A stretch of DNA of 64,000 bases, from positions 3,720,001 to 3,784,000 of the forward strand of contig NZ_CP065800.1 of the NCBI RefSeq assembly GCF_023206215.1, in the 5' to 3' direction. A program made the translations under genes and the position numbers. Positions 28,439-37,195 of the stretch are shown in pieces (the stretch's first letter is position 1; each line of letters begins with the position of its first letter). Under the pieces are notes generated by a model. It worked only from the letters and a program-made list of their open reading frames with translations. It was not told the DNA's origin and did not search any database. This DNA comes from Butyrivibrio fibrisolvens (GTDB lineage Bacteria; Bacillota; Clostridia; Lachnospirales; Lachnospiraceae).

Positions 28439-28483
28439 AATAGCACCTCACTTCTAAAGATAAAAGCTATATTTTATAACAAA

Positions 28484-29275
28484 TCAGAGCATCTCAAAAC
28501 GGTTACGGCCATTTTCTTTGGCCATAGCAAGTGCTCTGTCCGCCTTTTCAAAAATTTCTTCGCAAGACAGTCCCGAAGTAATAAGCGTTGCACCAAATGA
28601 TGCTGTCACGTCCTTAACATCAGCAAAATCTTCAGTTTCGATCTTCTCACGGATTCTCTCAGCTACACTGGTCGTAGACTCTGCATCCACATCACGAAGA
28701 AGGATCATGAACTTCTCACTCTCCCATCTTCCTATAACGTCGCTGTCACGAAGTATCTGCTTGATGATATCAGCAGTCTTTCTTATAACATAATCTCCTG
28801 CATCATGACCAAGGCTGACATTGATCTGATCCAGTTTGTCTATATCAAGAAGGACCAGTGCAGAATTAAGTACCCCAGCCTCTTCTACAAGTTTTACAAA
28901 TACTCGTTCTATCTCGGTTCTTGTATAAACTCCGCTAAGCGGATCCTGCTTGGCCTCAGATACTGATCTGAATTTTTTGCTTCCAATATCAGTCACTTCT
29001 GAGTTTTCAAGGATCATCATCACAAGAGTCGTCTTATCTACATCATCATCCTCTCTCACCGGACTTGTTGTAACAAAAACAGCCTCCACTGGGAGCTCCG
29101 GATATTTTTCAATCAGAAAATCAGATAATCTTTGAAGTATGTCCTTGTGTTTACCCGCTGAAAAAAGTTCAAGAACAACCGAAGTCGCTGATTCAAGCAT
29201 ATCCTGCTCATAAATATCGTCAGTGATCTTCTCTAAATCTTTTTCTGACTGTAAGGAATAAATATAGTGTCTCAT
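28484..29275 (-). CDS. GGDEF-domain protein with degenerate active site
   Basis: A 263-residue cytosolic protein (start at 29275 chosen for AAGGAG spacing). The first ~115 residues are helical with no recognised sensor domain. A diguanylate-cyclase fold follows: QDPLSGVYTRTEIE, ALVLLDIDKLDQIN, GHDAGDYVI, and KADRALAMAKENGRNR at the end. Where GGDEF should be it reads GRWESEKFMILL (ESEKF). The catalytic signature is lost, so this is probably a c-di-GMP or GTP sensor or a dead enzyme rather than a cyclase. An intact GGDEF protein is encoded 5 kb away. Confidence 0.82.
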   Translation of the reverse strand: MRHYIYSLQSEKDLEKITDDIYEQDMLESATSVVLELFSAGKHKDILQRLSDFLIEKYPELPVEAVFVTTSPVREDDDVDKTTLVMMILENSEVTDIGSKKFRSVSEAKQDPLSGVYTRTEIERVFVKLVEEAGVLNSALVLLDIDKLDQINVSLGHDAGDYVIRKTADIIKQILRDSDVIGRWESEKFMILLRDVDAESTTSVAERIREKIETEDFADVKDVTASFGATLITSGLSCEEIFEKADRALAMAKENGRNRFEML

Positions 29276-29310
29276 GATAATCATCTCCTTAACCGCACAT
29301 AGAAACCATT

Positions 29311-30423
29311 TTACACCTTGCCCTTACGTTTCTCAAGCCAAACTATAAACAGCTCTCTATAACTGAAATCTATGATCGCTGCAAATGGAATTGCCAAAAG
29401 TACGCCAATTATTCCAAATACTCTTCCAAAAACTATGATCGCTATAAGTATCCATACAGATGATATTCCAAGTGTATTGCCAAAAAGCTTGGGTTTGATC
29501 ACATACCCATCCAATGTCTGTAATATCACTGTAAAGATCAGGAACCAGAGTGCATGCCAGGGATTTACAAGTACCAGTATAAATGCGCCTATAACTGCGC
29601 CTACTATAGGTCCAAATGTCGGAGCAAGATTAGTAACTCCAACAACAAGTGATATCAGTACTGCATATGACATTGAAGTACAATTCATAAATATCAGATT
29701 TGCAACGCCAACCAGTATAGCATCCAGAATATCTCCGCCTATATATCTTATAAGGATTGAATTACAACGTCTCCAGAAATCTGACCACTCTTTATACTGT
29801 TTATCGGTCAATATAAGGCTAAGGAGCCTTGTCATGCCTCCAACCATATGTTCCTTATCACTAAGGAAGTATATCGCCAATATGAAAGCTATCACTGAAG
29901 TGATGATAGATGTACCTATATTAACAGAAGTACTTACTATACTATTAATATTGTCAGGGAGATTCTCTGTAAACGAGCTCAGCATGTTAGTGCCCATATC
30001 TGTAAGAGAGTGAATATCTATCTTAAGTTCCTGTGCAGATGTCCCTACTCTTGAAAGAAGATCCTGTAAAGTTGCAACATAAACATCAAGATTGTCTATG
30101 ATAGTAGAAATACTGTCTAATATCTGTGGTATAAGGGCTATCAGAAGTATAACAATAGCAAGTACGAAGGTCACAAAAGTCAGAAATACAGATAAACCTC
30201 TTTGTATTACATGATTTTTGATCTTTTTAAAAAGAGTCTTTTCATAAAAAACCATTAGTGGATTGAGAAGATATGCAATGATAGCTCCACCTATTATAGG
30301 TGAGATAAAACTATATAAGACTTTAATACCGGACCAGATGTTTCCTATATTAGAAATAATCACAAAAATAAAATGCCTGTGCACAAAGCGACGGAATATG
30401 CTACCCAGTTCTGCTTCAGCCAT
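29311..30423 (-). CDS. AI-2E family transporter (YdiK/PerM-like), apparent N-terminal frameshift
   Basis: Polytopic membrane protein of the family that includes quorum-signal exporters and Na+/H+ antiporters; the substrate is unknown. The 370-residue frame has eight or so hydrophobic segments and the conserved end LLAIPFAAIIDFSYREL. The listed start at 30423 has no good ribosome-binding site and opens with a non-hydrophobic Arg/His-rich stretch. A perfect AGGAGG and ATG lie at 30454-30438 in another frame, encoding MKFDKEWLKQNWVAYSVALC and then a stop at 30360. The natural protein probably joins the two frames across the T-rich run near 30365. It is either a single-base indel in this strain, an assembly error or a frameshift switch. 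Confidence 0.75.
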   Translation of the reverse strand: MAEAELGSIFRRFVHRHFIFVIISNIGNIWSGIKVLYSFISPIIGGAIIAYLLNPLMVFYEKTLFKKIKNHVIQRGLSVFLTFVTFVLAIVILLIALIPQILDSISTIIDNLDVYVATLQDLLSRVGTSAQELKIDIHSLTDMGTNMLSSFTENLPDNINSIVSTSVNIGTSIITSVIAFILAIYFLSDKEHMVGGMTRLLSLILTDKQYKEWSDFWRRCNSILIRYIGGDILDAILVGVANLIFMNCTSMSYAVLISLVVGVTNLAPTFGPIVGAVIGAFILVLVNPWHALWFLIFTVILQTLDGYVIKPKLFGNTLGISSVWILIAIIVFGRVFGIIGVLLAIPFAAIIDFSYRELFIVWLEKRKGKV

Positions 30424-30437
30424 TCTTTATCAAATTT

Positions 30438-30454
30438 CATGTCAAATTCCTCCT
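30438..30454 (-). promoter_or_regulatory. strong ribosome-binding site and ATG of the out-of-frame AI-2E N-terminus
   Basis: AGGAGG at 30449-30454, eight bases before ATG (30440-30438). It opens a 26-codon frame that ends at 30360, supporting a frameshift in the transporter gene. Confidence 0.7.
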
Positions 30455-30586
30455 GCATATTCAATCGTAACAACGAAACCAGTACCAGTCAACGACGCAA
30501 TTATTAAAAAACTCTTACATTTTCAAATAGTATGTTACAGACTTCCCACTATAGTTATATATCGGTCTTTTATCCAAAAAGAAACA

Positions 30587-30604
30587 GCCGAGGAAATCCT
30601 CGGC
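30587..30604 (-). terminator. kdgK terminator
   Basis: GCCGAGG pairs with CCTCGGC across a 4-base loop and is followed on the minus strand by TGTTTCTTTTT. It lies about 210 bases past the kdgK stop, so the repeat array in between would be part of the kdgK transcript. Confidence 0.7.
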
Positions 30605-30654
30605 CATGTCTTTGAAGTATGTATTTGAAATTTTGAAACTAGCAAAAGTTGTTA

Positions 30655-30808
30655 GGACATGCCCAGGAATGCATGGATGCATTCCTATGTCCTTATTACA
30701 GGATGTAATTCGGACATGTCCAGGAATGCATGGATGTGTTTCTATGTCCAAGAATTACAGGATGTAATTCGGACATGTCCAGAAACACATGGATGTGTTT
30801 CTATGTCC
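30655..30808 (-). repeat. tandem palindromic repeat array in the kdgK 3' region
   Basis: Three 38-bp palindromic units (30655-30692, 30712-30749, 30771-30808) alternate with two shorter palindromic linkers (30693-30711, 30750-30770). Each unit is GGACAT, four bases, a 10-base arm, GG, the 10-base partner, ATGTCC. Arms are AGGAATGCAT/ATGCATTCCT in unit 1, AGGAATGCAT/ATGTGTTTCT in unit 2 (all partners still pair using G-U on one strand) and AGAAACACAT/ATGTGTTTCT in unit 3. Linkers carry ATTACA/TGTAAT. The array begins two bases after the kdgK stop. The rest of 30440-30655 shows only the terminator. Confidence 0.85.
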
Positions 30809-30810
30809 TA

Positions 30811-31914
30811 TTATCTCTTTACACGAGCACCTGCGCCGCCCATGATTGCTTCTACTTCATCCTTGGATGCCATAGATGTATCACCAGGTGTTGTCATTGC
30901 AAGAGCGCCGTGTGCAGCACCGTAGTTAACAGCTGCTTCAGGATCCTCTGTAGTCATAAGTCCATATACAAGACCTGATGCGAATGAATCACCACCGCCT
31001 ACACGGTCCATGATCTCAAGACCAGGATATTCTTTGGACATGAAGATCTCTCCATCTGCCCAGCACATAGCCTTCCAGTCGTTGACAGTAGCTGTCTTAA
31101 CTGTACGAAGAGTTGTAGCTACAACCTTGAAGTTAGGATATGTCTTAGCTGCTTCATTAATCATCTTCTTGTAGCCATCGATGTTGAGGCTCTTGAGATT
31201 CTCGTCATTGCCTTCGATCTTGAAGCCAAGGCAAGCTGTGAAGTCTTCTTCGTTACCGATCATAACGTCAACATACTTAGCGATCTCTTTGTTAACTTCC
31301 TGAGCCTTCTCAAGACCACCGATAGCGCTCCACATAGAAGGACGATAGTTGAGGTCGTAAGATACGATTGTGCCGTACTTCTTAGCTGTCTTGATAGCAG
31401 CGATAACTGTCTCACAAGACTGCTCAGAAAGAGCTGCATAGATACCGCCTGTATGAAGCCATCTAACTCCAAGTGTTCCGAAGATATAGTCGAAATCGAA
31501 ATCTTCAGGCTTAGCCTGTGAGATAGCTGTGTTAGCACGGTCAGAACATCCAACTGCTCCACGGATACCGAATCCTCTTTCTGTGAAGTTGATACCGTTT
31601 CTGCAAAGGCGTCCGATTCCGTCTGTCTTCTTCCAGTTGATAAGGGATGTATCAACACCGCCCTGCTCGATGAAATCCTTCATGAGCTTACCAACTTCGT
31701 TATCAGCAAAAGATGTGATAACTGCTGTATTCATACCAAAGCACTTGTGAAGGCCTCTGATTACGTTGTATTCTCCGCCGCCTTCCCATGCACGGAAAGA
31801 ACGAGCTGTACGGATACGTCCTTCGCCCGGATCAAGACGAAGCATGATCTCACCAAGTGATACTGCATCAAACTTGCATTCTTCTGCAGGTCTTAAATTC
31901 ATATTTACTTTCAT
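30811..31914 (-). CDS. kdgK: 2-keto-3-deoxygluconate kinase (PfkB family)
   Basis: Phosphorylates KDG to KDPG, the last step before aldolase cleavage in uronate catabolism. It has 367 residues. The PfkB signatures are present: N-terminal FDAVSLGEIMLRLDPGEGRI and WEGGGEYNVIRGL, and C-terminal MDRVGGGDSFASGLVYG with the catalytic Asp. The KDG kinase assignment rests on its position 86 bases after eda and the IclR regulator; related PfkB sugar kinases cannot be fully excluded. It starts after AGGAG. Confidence 0.87.
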   Translation of the reverse strand: MKVNMNLRPAEECKFDAVSLGEIMLRLDPGEGRIRTARSFRAWEGGGEYNVIRGLHKCFGMNTAVITSFADNEVGKLMKDFIEQGGVDTSLINWKKTDGIGRLCRNGINFTERGFGIRGAVGCSDRANTAISQAKPEDFDFDYIFGTLGVRWLHTGGIYAALSEQSCETVIAAIKTAKKYGTIVSYDLNYRPSMWSAIGGLEKAQEVNKEIAKYVDVMIGNEEDFTACLGFKIEGNDENLKSLNIDGYKKMINEAAKTYPNFKVVATTLRTVKTATVNDWKAMCWADGEIFMSKEYPGLEIMDRVGGGDSFASGLVYGLMTTEDPEAAVNYGAAHGALAMTTPGDTSMASKDEVEAIMGGAGARVKR

Positions 31915-32000
31915 TGTATTTTCTCCTAATGTATAGTTTTAACTTTTGGATATTCGCAGGCTGCAACCTGATATTGAACTTACTATAAGTTCAATATACC

Positions 32001-32639
32001 TTATCCGCGGATCTCTTTAACGATAGCAGCTGCCTCGGCAACCATCTCTTTTATCTTATCGAACTCACCGTTTTTGATCATATCTTTCTTGACCATCCAG
32101 CTTCCGCCGCATGCAAGGATCTTGTCATATGCAAGATACTCTTTTACGTTCTCTGCATTGATTCCGCCTGTAGGCATGAATTTGAGCATTGTATAGGGTG
32201 CAGAGACTGCCTTGATCATCTTAAGACCACCGGCAGGCTCTGCTGGGAAGAACTTAACAATATCGAGACCAAGCTCGATAGCCTGCTCCATCTCAGTAGG
32301 TGTCTGAGTTCCAGGAGTAACAGGGATATTCTTTTCAATACAGTACTTAACAACCTTAGGATTAAGTCCAGGGCTTACGATAAACTTAGCGCCGGCTGCT
32401 ACAGCACGGTCAACCTGCTCTGTTGTAAGGACTGTTCCTGCACCAACAAGCATATCAGGGAACTTCTCAGCCATGATACGGATAGATTCCTCTGCTGCCT
32501 CTGTACGGAATGTAACTTCTGCAGCCGGAAGACCACCTTCCATAAGAGCCTTTCCAAGTGCCTCTGCGTCCTTAGCATCATCAAGGACTACTACAGGGAT
32601 GATTCCGATTTTCTGGAACTTTTCAAGTACTGCGTTCAT
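32001..32639 (-). CDS. eda: 2-dehydro-3-deoxyphosphogluconate (KDPG) aldolase
   Basis: Class I aldolase splitting KDPG into pyruvate and glyceraldehyde 3-phosphate. It has 212 residues. AEVTFRTEAAEESI carries the catalytic Glu, LVGAGTVLTTEQVDRAVAAG binds phosphate, and GLDIVKFFPAEPAGG carries the Schiff-base Lys. A consensus promoter and a palindromic operator precede it; kdgK follows, so the two form a uronate-catabolic operon. Confidence 0.95.
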   Translation of the reverse strand: MNAVLEKFQKIGIIPVVVLDDAKDAEALGKALMEGGLPAAEVTFRTEAAEESIRIMAEKFPDMLVGAGTVLTTEQVDRAVAAGAKFIVSPGLNPKVVKYCIEKNIPVTPGTQTPTEMEQAIELGLDIVKFFPAEPAGGLKMIKAVSAPYTMLKFMPTGGINAENVKEYLAYDKILACGGSWMVKKDMIKNGEFDKIKEMVAEAAAIVKEIRG

Positions 32640-32681
32640 AATTATTCTCCTTATTAAAAAAACTATTATTGTCAGTTAAAA

Positions 32682-32698
32682 GTTTCATATTGTGAAAC
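32682..32698 (-). promoter_or_regulatory. candidate KdgR/IclR-family operator in the eda leader
   Basis: Perfect palindrome GTTTCA-tattg-TGAAAC. KdgR boxes of other bacteria have the form TGAAAC...GTTTCA, so the half-sites match in inverted order around the centre. It lies about 25-40 bases downstream of the predicted start site, where binding would block elongation. Confidence 0.5.
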
Positions 32699-32728
32699 TC
32701 GTTTTCATATAATGGTTTTGACAGTTTT

Positions 32729-32756
32729 ATTATAATCTCTCACAAACTTATGTCAA
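32729..32756 (-). promoter_or_regulatory. eda-kdgK promoter
   Basis: Consensus TTGACA (32751-32756), 16-nt spacer and TATAAT (32729-32734) on the minus strand, with start near 32722. Confidence 0.75.
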
Positions 32757-32810
32757 TAAGTTATATAAAGTTATTTTGCACCGATTTTTGTAAACACTTT
32801 CATGCAAAAA

Positions 32811-33575
32811 TCACAAAATCGGTCTTATAGCATCAAGGATCTCATTTCTGGTCTTGAGCATATAATCTGCAAGCTTTAAAAGTCTTCCATCATCCATTCT
32901 TGATACAGGAGCAGATATACTAAGAGCATATTCTGCAGGTTTGCCGGGAGCAGACAGATCTGCTGCAACGCACCTTACGCCCAGCTGATTCTCCTCATCA
33001 TCTATGGCATAGCCTTCTTCCCTAACCCTTGCCAGTGTCTCTTCAAAGTCAAGATAGTCGGTAATGGTATTTGGAGTGAGCTTTACTATATTGCTGTCTT
33101 TCCACATACGTCTGACTTCATCAGGCGAAAAAGTAGCTGCCATAGCTTTGCCAACGCCAGAGCAGAACAAAGGTATACGGCTTCCTATATGTGATACCAT
33201 CTGTATGGTATTAGTACGTGATTCAACTTTGTCTATATATATTGCTTCATTACCATCTCTTTTTACAAAATGGACAGTCTCACCTGTAAGTTCCATAAGG
33301 CTTTTAAGATGGGGACGAACAACTCCTATGATATCAACGCGGCTCATGACTTTGCCTGACAGCTCTACTATTTTCATAGTAAGAACATATTTGCCTTCTT
33401 CTGTCTGTCTGACATATCCCATGTACTGCAAAGATGTCAGTATTCTGTGTGTTGTGCTTTTATTAAGTCCAAGTGCTGATGCTATCTCCATAAGTCCTGA
33501 GGAGTCTCTTTCTGCCAGAAACTCTACAACGCCAAACAGTCTGTCAGCAACCTGTATAGGGTTCTTATCTTCCAT
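32811..33575 (-). CDS. IclR-family transcriptional regulator (KdgR-like)
   Basis: A 254-residue regulator. The N-terminal winged helix is DRLFGVVEFLAE ... SALGLNKSTTHRILTSLQYM; the C-terminal IclR effector domain follows (VHFVKRDGNEAIYIDKVES, RIPLFCSGVGKAMAA, GYAIDDEENQLGVRCVAADL). The start at 33575 (MEDKNPIQVADR) follows GGAAGGG; an in-frame ATG lies six codons upstream. It sits upstream of eda-kdgK on the same strand with a palindrome between, so it probably senses KDG or a related sugar acid and controls these genes. Confidence 0.85.
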   Translation of the reverse strand: MEDKNPIQVADRLFGVVEFLAERDSSGLMEIASALGLNKSTTHRILTSLQYMGYVRQTEEGKYVLTMKIVELSGKVMSRVDIIGVVRPHLKSLMELTGETVHFVKRDGNEAIYIDKVESRTNTIQMVSHIGSRIPLFCSGVGKAMAATFSPDEVRRMWKDSNIVKLTPNTITDYLDFEETLARVREEGYAIDDEENQLGVRCVAADLSAPGKPAEYALSISAPVSRMDDGRLLKLADYMLKTRNEILDAIRPIL

Positions 33576-33726
33576 TTGAAACATCCCTTCCATTCAAAAA
33601 AGTGTAGTAAAAATGTAAATGCTTCCATACATTTTGTACCACACTTTGAGTTTTTTCACAATCTGAAATTAATTTCCGTATTATAAAACCTGTATACTAT
33701 CACAAAAACATTCTAAAAACCTGTCA

Positions 33727-35163
33727 TCATCTGCTATGGCCAACCTTTTTATAATATTCCTTCTTTTCTTCGTACATGTATTCATCAGCTTTCTTCAACA
33801 GGGCATCAAGTTCAAAACAAGTATCCGACCATATGCTTCCAAGCGAGTAGGACATACTGATATCTGCAGCTGAAGATGATTCCTCGTTTTCCAGCTGTTT
33901 TGATATTTTCTTAAGGTATTCTATCTTGGTCTCAAACTCTTCTTTGCTTATATTAGGTACGATAACTACGAACTCATCGCCTCCAACTCTGAACACATCC
34001 CTTCTAAGGAATACTCTGGACAGTATCGAAGCGATCTTGATGATCCTGGCATCTCCTGAATCGTGCCCCAGTTCATCATTAATCATCTTAAGGCCGTTAA
34101 CATCAGCATATGCGATTCCTACGCTGCAGTCCATGCCTTCAAGTTCTTGTATTCTCAGGTTAAAGGCATTCCTGTTATTTACATTGGTAAGCTGGTCATG
34201 GATTCCCATGAAGGTCAGCTTTTCAACAAGGCGTCTTGAATGGATCTCAGCAAAAAAGGTGATCGCAATTGTCTCAACGAGGTATTTTACGACGCGTATA
34301 TTTTTTTCATTATAATTATCTATTATAAAATAGCCCGCTATGCTGCTGTCTATATAATAGGGGGCCAGTATCATGGATCTGGTGCCCTTTGAGCGCAGAA
34401 GTTCATATAAAGGCATGCTCTCATTACGGATTTTCTCTATATCTTCAATGATAAGAATCTGCCCCTCACAGATAAGCGGCTCAACATATCCGATCCTCTC
34501 CATCACAAGTTCAGGTGCAAAGTCATCATCCATTATATTCTCATCTTTTTGCCACTCGTACCTGATGATCGGCTGTCCATGATAATATTCTATGATATAA
34601 GACTTCTCACACTTAAGGCAGTCTCCGATAAATCTCAAGGCTCTGTGAATATTGATATCAAAGTCATCATCTTTAGAATGGATCATCTTGGAAGTCTTAA
34701 CTATAACTCTGTCAGCTTCTGCAAGATCTTCGTTTTCTATAGAATTACCATTAAGAGAAAAGGTGTCAAACAAAGTCATGGCACAATAGCCATCCTGCAA
34801 AGTTCCAAAAGCCATCATATCAAACCATGGACCATCTTTTCTGACATTGTCAAAAAATACAGCTTTTTCTTTGCAATGAGCCGCGCTGCATAAATGAGTA
34901 TATACGTTGCTGCTAAGATATCCCATGACCTCTCTGTAAGAGCGGCCTTTGACATCTGCATCCGCATTGTCTGTCATGGACAAAAAGGCCGAATTGGCAT
35001 AGATAAAGAAAGCCTCGCCATCATCATCACCTGTTTCGATGACTTTCAAAACGGCGTAGCCATAGGGTATATCATCATACATATTAAAATTATACTTATG
35101 GTATAACTCCTGTACTAGTCTTGATGACAGTCTCAGTTTTTCATCAAATCCCGGCACGCCCAT
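33727..35163 (-). CDS. diguanylate cyclase with PAS-like and GAF-like sensor regions
   Basis: A 478-residue cytosolic protein. Residues ~25-150 resemble a PAS domain (GYAVLKVIE ... FIYANSAFLSMTD). Residues ~165-310 resemble GAF (MILAPYYIDSSIAGYFIIDN). The C-terminal ~165 residues are a GGDEF domain with an intact signature (DQLTNVNNRNAFNLR, GLKMINDELGHDSGD, VFRVGGDEFVVIV), expected to make c-di-GMP from two GTP. No EAL domain is seen. It is divergent from the VWA lipoprotein gene. Confidence 0.87.
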   Translation of the reverse strand: MGVPGFDEKLRLSSRLVQELYHKYNFNMYDDIPYGYAVLKVIETGDDDGEAFFIYANSAFLSMTDNADADVKGRSYREVMGYLSSNVYTHLCSAAHCKEKAVFFDNVRKDGPWFDMMAFGTLQDGYCAMTLFDTFSLNGNSIENEDLAEADRVIVKTSKMIHSKDDDFDINIHRALRFIGDCLKCEKSYIIEYYHGQPIIRYEWQKDENIMDDDFAPELVMERIGYVEPLICEGQILIIEDIEKIRNESMPLYELLRSKGTRSMILAPYYIDSSIAGYFIIDNYNEKNIRVVKYLVETIAITFFAEIHSRRLVEKLTFMGIHDQLTNVNNRNAFNLRIQELEGMDCSVGIAYADVNGLKMINDELGHDSGDARIIKIASILSRVFLRRDVFRVGGDEFVVIVPNISKEEFETKIEYLKKISKQLENEESSSAADISMSYSLGSIWSDTCFELDALLKKADEYMYEEKKEYYKKVGHSR

Positions 35164-35383
35164 GTCCTTTCTCTAAATCAGTACTCTACTAACTAAATAT
35201 ATCGGCCAAAAAACATGATAATTAAAGCAAAAAATTTTTTGACTTAATATGTGACCCTTAAAAAAATGCCTCCGTCTATATAAATGTACCGAACAAAAGA
35301 TATGGTGTATAGGCTTGTACATCTTCCCCAAAAGATAAACCTGTAAATGCACCCATCTCAAATAAATAAATGGAGGATATATT

Positions 35384-37084
35384 ATGAAGAAAACATTTGT
35401 AAAAGCTCTAACACTGACAACTTCTCTCACGATCCTTGCAGGATGCTCATCTTCCGTCCAGGTAGAGACAACTAATGATCAGGCGACAGATCAAACTTAT
35501 AATACAATGAGTCCTTGTATTATTGAAGATCCAGCCAGCGACTATAAGTGTGTTGAAATATCCGGTGATTATTATGTTGATAACGAGTGCACTGATACAT
35601 CCGGCTGTGAAACCGACAGCTACGCCTATGAAGAACCGGATATGAATACAGAAGAATATACCCAGCAAGTCGAAAACGGCTTCACAAACGTATCCGATAA
35701 TGCACTCTCTACATTTGGAGCAGACGTTGACACGGCATCATATACCAATTTCAGAAGACTTGTAAATAGCGGATATACAATTGATACTATCCCTGAAGGA
35801 TCCATCAGAGTTGAAGAGATGCTCAACTATTTCGATTATGATAACCTAAATACAAATGCTGTGAATATCTCATCAGATGTACAGGAAGCTTTCAGCGTAA
35901 CTTACGAAACAGGAACCTGCCCCTGGAATACAGAAAACGGGCTTTTAGTTATGAACGTAAAGGCCAATCAGACTCAGGTCGATAACGCAGGAACCAACTT
36001 CGTATTCCTTATAGATACTTCAGGTTCTATGTCAAGTCCTGAAGAAGAGAGGATAGGCCTTGTAGTACAGTCATTTAATGCATTCCTCGAAACGCTCTCC
36101 GGTAATTATACTATCTCAGTTGTTACATATTCAGGATCATCTGAAACTCTCATCGAAGGTTCCTCTGACAAAGGTCAGATCAAAGAGGCCTTAACTGCAG
36201 CCTACAATAGCTGCGTACAATACGGCGGCGGCACCAATGGCTCCGGAGGAATCACAGCAGCTTACGAGATTGCCAACAAGTACTTTATAGAAGGCGGCAA
36301 TAACCGCGTCATCATTGCATCCGATGGTGATATGAATCTGGGTCTTACATCTGCAACAGAGCTTACAGACCTTATCACTTCAGAAAAAGAATCCGGTGTA
36401 TTCCTTACAGTTCTTGGTTTTGGCGCAGGCAACTACTCAGATGCCAATATGGAAGCTATTGCAGATGCAGGTAATGGTAACTATTTCTACATCGATTGTC
36501 TAAGTGAAGCCAAGAGAGTTCTGTGCGATAAGATTGCAGAATCAACTGTTACTGTAGCCAAGGATGTAAAGTTTCAGGTAGAATTCAATCCTAATCAGAT
36601 AAGCTCCTACAGACTTGTAGGATACGAGAACAGAACAATGGCAGCACAGGATTTTAAAGATGACACTAAGGACGGCGGTGAAGTTGGTGCCGGTCAGGAT
36701 GTAACTGTAGTATACGAACTTGTATATGCAGATGGTGAAGGATCAGATTCAGATCTTAGATACCAAAACGGAGTCCAGACAACTACAGAAGCTGATTCTG
36801 ATGAGATCCTGGCTCTATCTATCCGTTACAAGAAGCCGGAAGGCAAGAACTCTGATAATGAAAAGTCTGTAGAACTTAACTATGTAATAACACCATCAGA
36901 AGGTGATAACTCTGCATCATTCACATTTGCAGCAGCAGTTGTTGAAAGCTCCCTTATAATCTCATCAAGCGCTTATAAAGAAAATGCCAATCTTGAAAAC
37001 GCGACAGCACGTGCGCAGAACTCTGCAGGCGATGATCCATATAAAACCGAATTCGTAGCCCTTCTTAAACAGCTTCATCAATAA
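35384..37084 (+). CDS. VWA-domain lipoprotein (YfbK-like, DUF3520 type)
   Basis: A 566-residue surface lipoprotein. Signal peptide with lipobox LTILAGCSS (Cys at ~21), then a Cys- and acid-rich linker to ~90. A region with NALSTFGADVDTASYTNFRR and IRVEEMLNYFDYD is typical of YfbK-type proteins. A von Willebrand A domain has the MIDAS motif FLIDTSGSMSSPEEER and a later Thr in YGGGTNGSGGIT plus SDGDMNLG. The C-terminal part matches the usual trailing domain. Such proteins bind divalent metal and protein partners; the exact role is unknown. RBS GGAGGA. Confidence 0.87.
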   Translation: MKKTFVKALTLTTSLTILAGCSSSVQVETTNDQATDQTYNTMSPCIIEDPASDYKCVEISGDYYVDNECTDTSGCETDSYAYEEPDMNTEEYTQQVENGFTNVSDNALSTFGADVDTASYTNFRRLVNSGYTIDTIPEGSIRVEEMLNYFDYDNLNTNAVNISSDVQEAFSVTYETGTCPWNTENGLLVMNVKANQTQVDNAGTNFVFLIDTSGSMSSPEEERIGLVVQSFNAFLETLSGNYTISVVTYSGSSETLIEGSSDKGQIKEALTAAYNSCVQYGGGTNGSGGITAAYEIANKYFIEGGNNRVIIASDGDMNLGLTSATELTDLITSEKESGVFLTVLGFGAGNYSDANMEAIADAGNGNYFYIDCLSEAKRVLCDKIAESTVTVAKDVKFQVEFNPNQISSYRLVGYENRTMAAQDFKDDTKDGGEVGAGQDVTVVYELVYADGEGSDSDLRYQNGVQTTTEADSDEILALSIRYKKPEGKNSDNEKSVELNYVITPSEGDNSASFTFAAAVVESSLIISSSAYKENANLENATARAQNSAGDDPYKTEFVALLKQLHQ

Positions 37085-37137
37085 GTGGTCATAAGAAGTT
37101 ATAAAAAAACAAATGCCCCTTACCTCCACAAATTAAA

Positions 37138-37180
37138 AAAGTACCCTTCTTACCTTTTCATCAGGTTAGGAGGGTACTTT
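37138..37180. terminator. bidirectional terminator between the VWA and MATE genes
   Basis: AAAGTACCCT and AGGGTACTTT form the main stem, extended by TTACC/GGTTA around a 9-base loop. U-runs occur on both strands, serving the convergent genes. Confidence 0.75.
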
Positions 37181-37195
37181 TGGGTGCTGCTAAAG

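Noticed and set aside
30655..30808. GGATG-centred hairpins of the kdgK 3' array as CsrA sites
   Set aside because: The GGA loops occur on the plus strand, while kdgK is transcribed from the minus strand, where the loops read TCC.
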